This document shows positions 59,601 through 64,000 of a stretch of 64,000 bases of DNA, one piece after another (the stretch's first letter is position 1; the number at the start of each line of letters is the position of its first letter). Source of the DNA: Noviherbaspirillum galbum (GTDB lineage Bacteria > Pseudomonadota > Gammaproteobacteria > Burkholderiales > Burkholderiaceae_D); assembly GCF_010974945.1 (NCBI RefSeq), contig NZ_JAAIVB010000073.1:1-64000 (forward strand), in the 5' to 3' direction. Both the position numbers and the translations under genes were made by a program. The notes beneath the pieces are model-generated. The model searched no databases, was not told the origin of the DNA, and saw only the letters and a list, made by a program, of their open reading frames with translations.

Positions 59601-62600
59601 TTGGGCACTCGATCGACTTCGGCGCATGATGACGATGGCAACGGCAACGGCGACGCCGAATTGCTGCTGGCCGCCTTCGATGCTTCCGCCGACGGCATCT
59701 GCTTCCTCGACGAGGCGGGACGCTTCCTCCGCGCCAACCAGGCGTTCTGCGCCATGCTCGGCTATCCGGCCTCTTTCCTGAACGGCCAGCCCTGGTCGCT
59801 GGTTGCCCCGCACGACTCCCCCGACATGCCCGCCTTCCTGCGGCGGATCTTCGCCGCCACGGCCGGCGAAGAAGAGGCCTGGCGCCTGCGGCGCCGGGAT
59901 GGCACCGCGTTCAGCGCCCAGGTCCGCATCCGCCCGCTCGCGCTTGCCGGCGGCGCGCGCCGTGCGTTCATCACCCTCAACGACATCGAAGGCCGGCAGA
60001 GCGCGCAGGACGTGGCGCTGCGCCGGTCCAAGGACATGTACCGGGACGTGGTCGAGAACGTCAACGAAGCGATCGTGGTGGTGCAGGACGACCAGGTCGT
60101 GTACTGCAACCCCCGCGCGGTGAACCTCTCGGGCTATGCCATGGCCGAACTGGCGCGCATCGGCTTCACCACCGTGATTCATCCGGAAGACGCGGAGGCG
60201 GTCAGGGCGCAGATCCGGAAACGGCTTTCCGGCAGCGGCAATTCCAGCGGCCGCATCATGTTTCGCCTGGTGCGGCGGGATGGCGTCGAGATCTGGGTCG
60301 AGTCGAGCGCGGTGCGCATCGCCTGGGAGGGGCGTCCAGCCTCGCTCGCCTTCATCACCGACGTCACCGGCCGCAAGCGCCTCGAAGACAAGCTCAAGCA
60401 AAGCCTGCAGGAGCGTGAAGCGATCCTGCAAAGCTCGGTGGTCGGCATGGTATCGCTCGACCCGGCGGGCAGGCTGATCTGGGCGAATCGCGCGATGTAC
60501 GAGATATTCGGCCTCGACGCCGCCGACGCGGGCGAAACCTCGCTGGAACGCTTCTATCCGTCGCGCGAGGCCTACCTCGATACCGGCGCCCGCGTCGCCG
60601 CCGCGGTGGCGTCCGGCCAGGCCTTCGAGGACGAGATCCAGATGCGGCGCAAGGATGGCGCGCCGTTCTGGGCCTATCTCTCCGGGAATGCGCTCAATTC
60701 CAGCGACCTGTCGCGCGGCACGGTGTGGGTGCTGATGGACATCACCAAGCGCCGCCAGCTCGAGGAAGACCTGAACAAGTCGGAAGAGCACCACCGCCAG
60801 GTGGTCAACAACGTCACGGAATGCATCTTCGTCGTGCAGGATGCGCGCATCGTGTTCGCCAACCCGCGCCTGTGGGAACTCACCGGCTACGCCCAGGAAG
60901 AACTCTCCAGCCAGCCCTTCACCGTTGCCATCCATGCCGACGACCGGCAGCTGGTGACCGACCACCACATGCGCCGCCTGCGCGGCGAGCAGGTCGAGCA
61001 GTACTACCAGTTCCGGGTCGTCAATCCGCGCAGCGGCAACATCATCTGGGTGCAGCTGGCCGCGGTCCAGATTGAATGGGAAGGCCGGCCCGCCACCCTG
61101 TCCTTCATGACCGACATCACCGAGCGCAAGCGGCTCGAAGACAGCCTGCGCGAAAGCATCGCGGAGCGCATCCGCCTCGAAACGCTGCAGATCCAGAACG
61201 AATTGCGCGAATCCGAAACGGCACGGCGGCATGCCGAGGACGCCACGCGCGCCAAGTCGGTGTTCCTGGCCAACATGAGCCACGAAATCCGCACGCCGAT
61301 GAACGCCATCATCGGCATGACCCACCTCGCGCTGGGCACCCCGCTGGATGCGAGGCAGCGCGACTACATCGAAAAGATTCGCGGGGCAGGCATCTCCCTT
61401 CTCGGCATCATCAACGACATCCTCGACTTTTCCAAGATCGAGGCGGGCAAGCTCGACATGGAAAAGGTCGGGTTCCAGCTCGACGACGTGTTCGCCAACG
61501 TGGCTACCCTGACCAGCGCGAAGGCGCAGGAAAAAGGCCTGGAATACCGGTGCGCGTTCCCGCCGGACATGCCGCGCGCGCTGGTCGGCGATCCGCTGCG
61601 GCTGGGCCAGGTCCTGGTCAACCTCGTCAACAACGCCATCAAGTTCACCGAGCGCGGCGAGGTGGACGTTTCCTGCGCCGCCACCGGCGGCAACGCCGGC
61701 AGGGTCCAGCTGCAATTCACCGTGCGCGACACCGGCATCGGCATGAACGCCGCGCAGACCGCCAGGCTGTTCCGCGCCTTCAGCCAGGCCGATGGGTCGA
61801 CCACGCGCCGCTATGGCGGCACCGGACTGGGCCTGTCGATTGCGAAGCGCCTGGTGAACCTCATGGGCGGACAGATCTGGATCGAAAGCACGCCGGCGGT
61901 CGGCACGACCGCGCGCTTCACCGCATGGTTCGGCCTTGCCAGGCCGGCTGGCGAGGCGGACCGGGACGATCGCGCCGGGGTGGCGGCAAGCCGTTTCCGC
62001 GGCCAGCCCGGCGAGGCAGAGCGCGAGCAGGCGCCGCCTCTGTCCCGCTTCGGCGGCGTATCCATCCTGCTGGTGGAAGACAACGAGATCAACCAGCAGA
62101 TCGCCATCGAGATGATGCGCGCGGCAGGCATCCGGGTCGACCTCGCGGAAAACGGCCGGATCGCCCTGGACATGCTTCGCAAGGCCGGGCCCGGGCGGTA
62201 TGGCATGGTATTCATGGATGTGCAGATGCCCGAGATGGACGGCCACCAGGCCACGCGCCTGATCCGCGCCGACGGCCGCTTTGCCGAATTGCCGGTCGTT
62301 GCCATGACGGCGCACGCGATGGTCGAGGAACGCGAGCGCTGCCTTGCGTCGGGCATGAACGACCACCTCGCCAAGCCGGTCAACCCCGACGAGCTCTACC
62401 GTTCGATCGCCCGCTGGTGCGGCCCGCCAGTGGGCCGTACGCCGATGGCGGCGGTGCCAGCGCGGGCGGAGGAAACGACATCCTTGCCGGCCATCGACGG
62501 CATCGACATGCATGCCGGCCTGAAGCGCGCAATGGGCAGCGAGGAGTTCTATGCCGACATGCTGGGCCGCTTCAGCCTTGGCCAGCGGCCGGCCGCGCGG

Positions 62601-62846
62601 GCGATCCGCGAGGCGCTGCGCGGCGACCGCGAGGATGCGGGGCGCCGCGCGCATTCGCTCAAGGGCGCGGCAGGCCTGCTTGGCGCGCTGCAGGTCGAAC
62701 GGCTGGCCGGGCAGATCGAGGCGGAAATCCGGGCAGGCGCGCCGGCAGACGCATTCATGAACAAGCTGGACGCGCTCGACGCGCACATGGCGCGTTTGTG
62801 CGATGCCATCGACGCCATCGTTGCCATGCCGCGCCAGGTTCGCTGA
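59601..62846 (+). CDS. Multi-PAS hybrid sensor histidine kinase with receiver and Hpt domains
   Basis: 1081 residues, no membrane helix seen. Four PAS domains (about 22-130, 140-260, 270-385, 395-510), HisKA with H561 (NMSHEIRTPMNAIIGM), HATPase (VNLVNNAIKFTE, DTGIGM, GTGLGLSIAKRLVN), receiver about 825-945 with D873 (MDVQMPEMDG), and Hpt about 985-1070 with H1018 (AHSLKGAAGLLG). A complete BarA/TorS-type phosphorelay lacking only an output regulator. The start is TTG at 59601 with AGGGGGCGG upstream; no in-frame ATG occurs before PAS 1. The short receiver gene downstream may be a partner. Confidence 0.9.
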   Translation: MGTRSTSAHDDDGNGNGDAELLLAAFDASADGICFLDEAGRFLRANQAFCAMLGYPASFLNGQPWSLVAPHDSPDMPAFLRRIFAATAGEEEAWRLRRRDGTAFSAQVRIRPLALAGGARRAFITLNDIEGRQSAQDVALRRSKDMYRDVVENVNEAIVVVQDDQVVYCNPRAVNLSGYAMAELARIGFTTVIHPEDAEAVRAQIRKRLSGSGNSSGRIMFRLVRRDGVEIWVESSAVRIAWEGRPASLAFITDVTGRKRLEDKLKQSLQEREAILQSSVVGMVSLDPAGRLIWANRAMYEIFGLDAADAGETSLERFYPSREAYLDTGARVAAAVASGQAFEDEIQMRRKDGAPFWAYLSGNALNSSDLSRGTVWVLMDITKRRQLEEDLNKSEEHHRQVVNNVTECIFVVQDARIVFANPRLWELTGYAQEELSSQPFTVAIHADDRQLVTDHHMRRLRGEQVEQYYQFRVVNPRSGNIIWVQLAAVQIEWEGRPATLSFMTDITERKRLEDSLRESIAERIRLETLQIQNELRESETARRHAEDATRAKSVFLANMSHEIRTPMNAIIGMTHLALGTPLDARQRDYIEKIRGAGISLLGIINDILDFSKIEAGKLDMEKVGFQLDDVFANVATLTSAKAQEKGLEYRCAFPPDMPRALVGDPLRLGQVLVNLVNNAIKFTERGEVDVSCAATGGNAGRVQLQFTVRDTGIGMNAAQTARLFRAFSQADGSTTRRYGGTGLGLSIAKRLVNLMGGQIWIESTPAVGTTARFTAWFGLARPAGEADRDDRAGVAASRFRGQPGEAEREQAPPLSRFGGVSILLVEDNEINQQIAIEMMRAAGIRVDLAENGRIALDMLRKAGPGRYGMVFMDVQMPEMDGHQATRLIRADGRFAELPVVAMTAHAMVEERERCLASGMNDHLAKPVNPDELYRSIARWCGPPVGRTPMAAVPARAEETTSLPAIDGIDMHAGLKRAMGSEEFYADMLGRFSLGQRPAARAIREALRGDREDAGRRAHSLKGAAGLLGALQVERLAGQIEAEIRAGAPADAFMNKLDALDAHMARLCDAIDAIVAMPRQVR

Positions 62847-62868
62847 ATCCTCCCAGGAGCACGCCACG

Positions 62869-63201
62869 ATGACCAACATGCCGTCCGGAAGCCCGACCTT
62901 CATGATCATCGATGACAATGACGTCAGCCGCCTCATGCCGCGGCACATTCTCCACGCCAACAAATACACCGTCGTGGGCGAAGCCGCCAGCGGCCGGGTC
63001 GGCATCGAGCTCATGGAGCGGCTCAGGCCGAAGCTGGTTTGCCTGGACATCATGCTGCCCGACATGAGCGGCATAGACGTGCTGAGGACCATCCGCTCCA
63101 GCGGCTGGCGCGCGGAAGTGCTGATGGTGACCGGCTCCAACGACCGCGGGACGGTGATGGAAGCGGTCGCCCGGCTCCAGGGCGGGTCTGCCCTTGCATG
63201 A
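62869..63201 (+). CDS. Stand-alone receiver domain protein, C-terminally short
   Basis: 110 residues. Acidic pair DD (MIIDDNDVSRLM) and phospho-acceptor D60 (CLDIMLPDMSG) are present, as is the switch threonine/serine region VLMVTGSN. The chain stops after VARLQGGSALA, where normal receivers continue with G-A-x-G-Y-V-x-K-P-F, so the conserved lysine and the last strand and helix are missing. A receiver of this family is usually about 120-130 residues. CAGGAG precedes the ATG; the gene begins 22 bases after the hybrid kinase stop. I found no frameshifted continuation with a KP motif. Confidence 0.85.
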   Translation: MTNMPSGSPTFMIIDDNDVSRLMPRHILHANKYTVVGEAASGRVGIELMERLRPKLVCLDIMLPDMSGIDVLRTIRSSGWRAEVLMVTGSNDRGTVMEAVARLQGGSALA

Positions 63202-63316
63202 TCCGCCGGGGAAACTGCGCATGCGGCTTGCCTGCCATTTCATCGCGATTTCTCAGGCGGGAGAGAACAAGTCGCCCTCCGCATAGTCCTAGCCACAAAG
63301 ACATGCAGGAGAAATC

Positions 63317-63553
63317 ATGGCAGCAATCAGATACACCAAGGCGGACTGGGTGGCGCAGGCGGACATCCAGGAACTGGCGGGCGGAAAGTATCGCGGCGTG
63401 GTCCTGATCAGCCGGGACCATGGCGATGCCAGCGAGGACCGCGAGCACACCGTCGAAGCCGCCTCGGACAGCCCCGAGGAAGCGCTGGAGGAAGCCAAGG
63501 CGCTGGCACACCGCATCCTGGCGAACGTCACGCCTGACGAGCGCTACCGCTGA
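63317..63553 (+). CDS. Small uncharacterised protein (78 aa)
   Basis: 78 residues, acidic, starting MAAIRYTKADWVAQADIQEL; a predicted beta-rich first half (YRGVVLISRDHG) and an alanine-rich helix (SPEEALEEAKALAHRILANV). AGGAGAAATC lies before the ATG. Family not recognised. Followed by a GC hairpin terminator. Confidence 0.75.
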   Translation: MAAIRYTKADWVAQADIQELAGGKYRGVVLISRDHGDASEDREHTVEAASDSPEEALEEAKALAHRILANVTPDERYR

Positions 63554-63561
63554 GTCTCCTC

Positions 63562-63584
63562 GCCGGCGCGGGCCGGCTTCTTCG
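63562..63584 (+). terminator. Terminator-like hairpin after the 78-aa gene
   Basis: GCCGGC (63562-63567), GCGG loop, GCCGGC (63572-63577), followed by TTCTTCG. The T-run is weak. Confidence 0.55.
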
Positions 63585-63682
63585 CGCCTTCGTCACGGCT
63601 TGTTCACATTTCCTGTGGCCAATGCTGTGGAAAACTCGCGGAAACTTCCTGTAGGTAATTGATAATAAAGGGAAATTTTCGC

Positions 63683-63696
63683 TTGATCAAAATCAA
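63683..63696. promoter_or_regulatory. FNR/ANR-type box
   Basis: TTGATCAAAATCAA matches the full palindromic consensus TTGATNNNNATCAA. Centre at 63689.5; the downstream open frame starts at 63736. In class II FNR promoters the box is centred 41.5 bases before the transcript start, which would put it near 63731. Confidence 0.7.
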
Positions 63697-63735
63697 GGCA
63701 TAGCGCTTCGTCAATGGGAGAATGACGCCTTCGCC

Positions 63736-64000
63736 ATGCGTATCAATACGGACTTTCCGGGGTTGGAAATTTCATACGATACGCGGCGCGTCGTATTCCG
63801 TTTTCCCAAGCGTGGAGTCCTGCAAGACATGAAGTTTCAGCGTTGCTCAAGTTCCCGGTGTGGCCGTCCCTACCAAGTCAATGAGTTTTCCGGACAGGCC
63901 GGCGGCGGTACCGACACCGGGGTAATCATCTGTCCGCATTGCGGCCACACGGAAACCCGCTGGTGCGACAGCGTCTTCCTGGTCCATGCGCTGTCCGCCG
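63736..64000 (+). CDS. Zinc-ribbon-like protein (partial, runs off the window)
   Basis: Open for 88 codons to the window end from ATG 63736; a second in-frame ATG at 63829 (MKFQRCSSSRCGRPY) is the other candidate start. Two cysteine clusters, CSSSRC and CPHCGH, with a later WCDS, suggest a zinc ribbon. The region upstream of 63829 is less GC-rich in third positions, so I am not sure the first ATG is used. Family not recognised; an FNR-type box lies 39 bases upstream of the first ATG. Confidence 0.55.
   Translation, partial: MRINTDFPGLEISYDTRRVVFRFPKRGVLQDMKFQRCSSSRCGRPYQVNEFSGQAGGGTDTGVIICPHCGHTETRWCDSVFLVHALSA

Noticed and set aside
63181-63300. Frameshift as cause of the short receiver protein
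   Set aside because: Neither alternative frame after the stop encodes the expected G-x-x-K-P-F continuation, so a single frameshift does not restore a normal domain.

Overview
The window reads as one stretch of a high-GC (roughly 64%) betaproteobacterial chromosome. Gene content points to Burkholderiales, most likely Oxalobacteraceae (Herbaspirillum / Noviherbaspirillum-like): DUF1631 protein, GTP-type PEP carboxykinase, Lrp-paired PutA, TctC/TctD/TctE, several LysR regulators, NnrU and DUF1294 proteins. That placement is inference; no rRNA or other marker is present. I see no insertion sequence, prophage, tRNA or CRISPR array. Coding density is high and mostly metabolic, transport and signalling.

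Layout. 1-4236 (minus): a branched-chain amino acid (Liv) ABC importer in the order livG-livF-livJ-livH-livM, livM cut by the window edge. 4480-7239 (minus): a GMC oxidoreductase and a nitronate monooxygenase-like flavoprotein. 7240-10370: mmsA and a divergent LysR gene, enclosed by two homologous, inverted, non-coding elements that look like replication-origin modules (DnaA boxes plus DnaA-trio-like repeats). 10371-13664: MTA/SAH nucleosidase, a small unknown gene and an AsmA-family protein. 13743-18082: putA with a divergent Lrp-type regulator. 18128-30557: serine hydrolase, LysR, small membrane proteins, a class A PBP, Dps, an outer-membrane barrel, threonine aldolase, hydrolases, ferredoxin, cupin. 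30588-34316 (minus): flavin monooxygenase, TesB and an acyl-CoA ligase. 34637-36790: PAS-PAS-GGDEF-EAL protein. 36828-42619: NnrU, acyltransferase, DUF1631 protein, pckG. 43009-46538: hydroxyacid dehydrogenase, MFS, MOSC protein, unknown gene. 47012-49588: soluble double-sensor protein ending in a CheW domain. 49636-58278: AbrB-type transporter, ABC importer, TctC and the TctD/TctE two-component system. 58448-64000: CAP lipoprotein, large hybrid histidine kinase, truncated receiver, small unknown genes, the last preceded by an FNR-type box.

How the parts fit. Much of the window is nutrient uptake and catabolism under local control: Liv importer and MmsA (valine route), PutA under an Lrp-like regulator, and TctC-TctDE apparently controlling an ABC importer through an 11-bp direct repeat between tctC and tctD. 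Two signalling genes (GGDEF-EAL and sensor-CheW) each lie just downstream of a good sigma-54 type promoter, which also fixes their start codons.

Most worth checking: the inverted pair of origin-like elements around mmsA-lysR (7293-7505 and 10077-10288); the sigma-54/CheW-fusion gene; the TctCDE plus ABC importer arrangement; the receiver protein lacking its C-terminal third; and the perfect FNR-type palindrome at 63683-63696.
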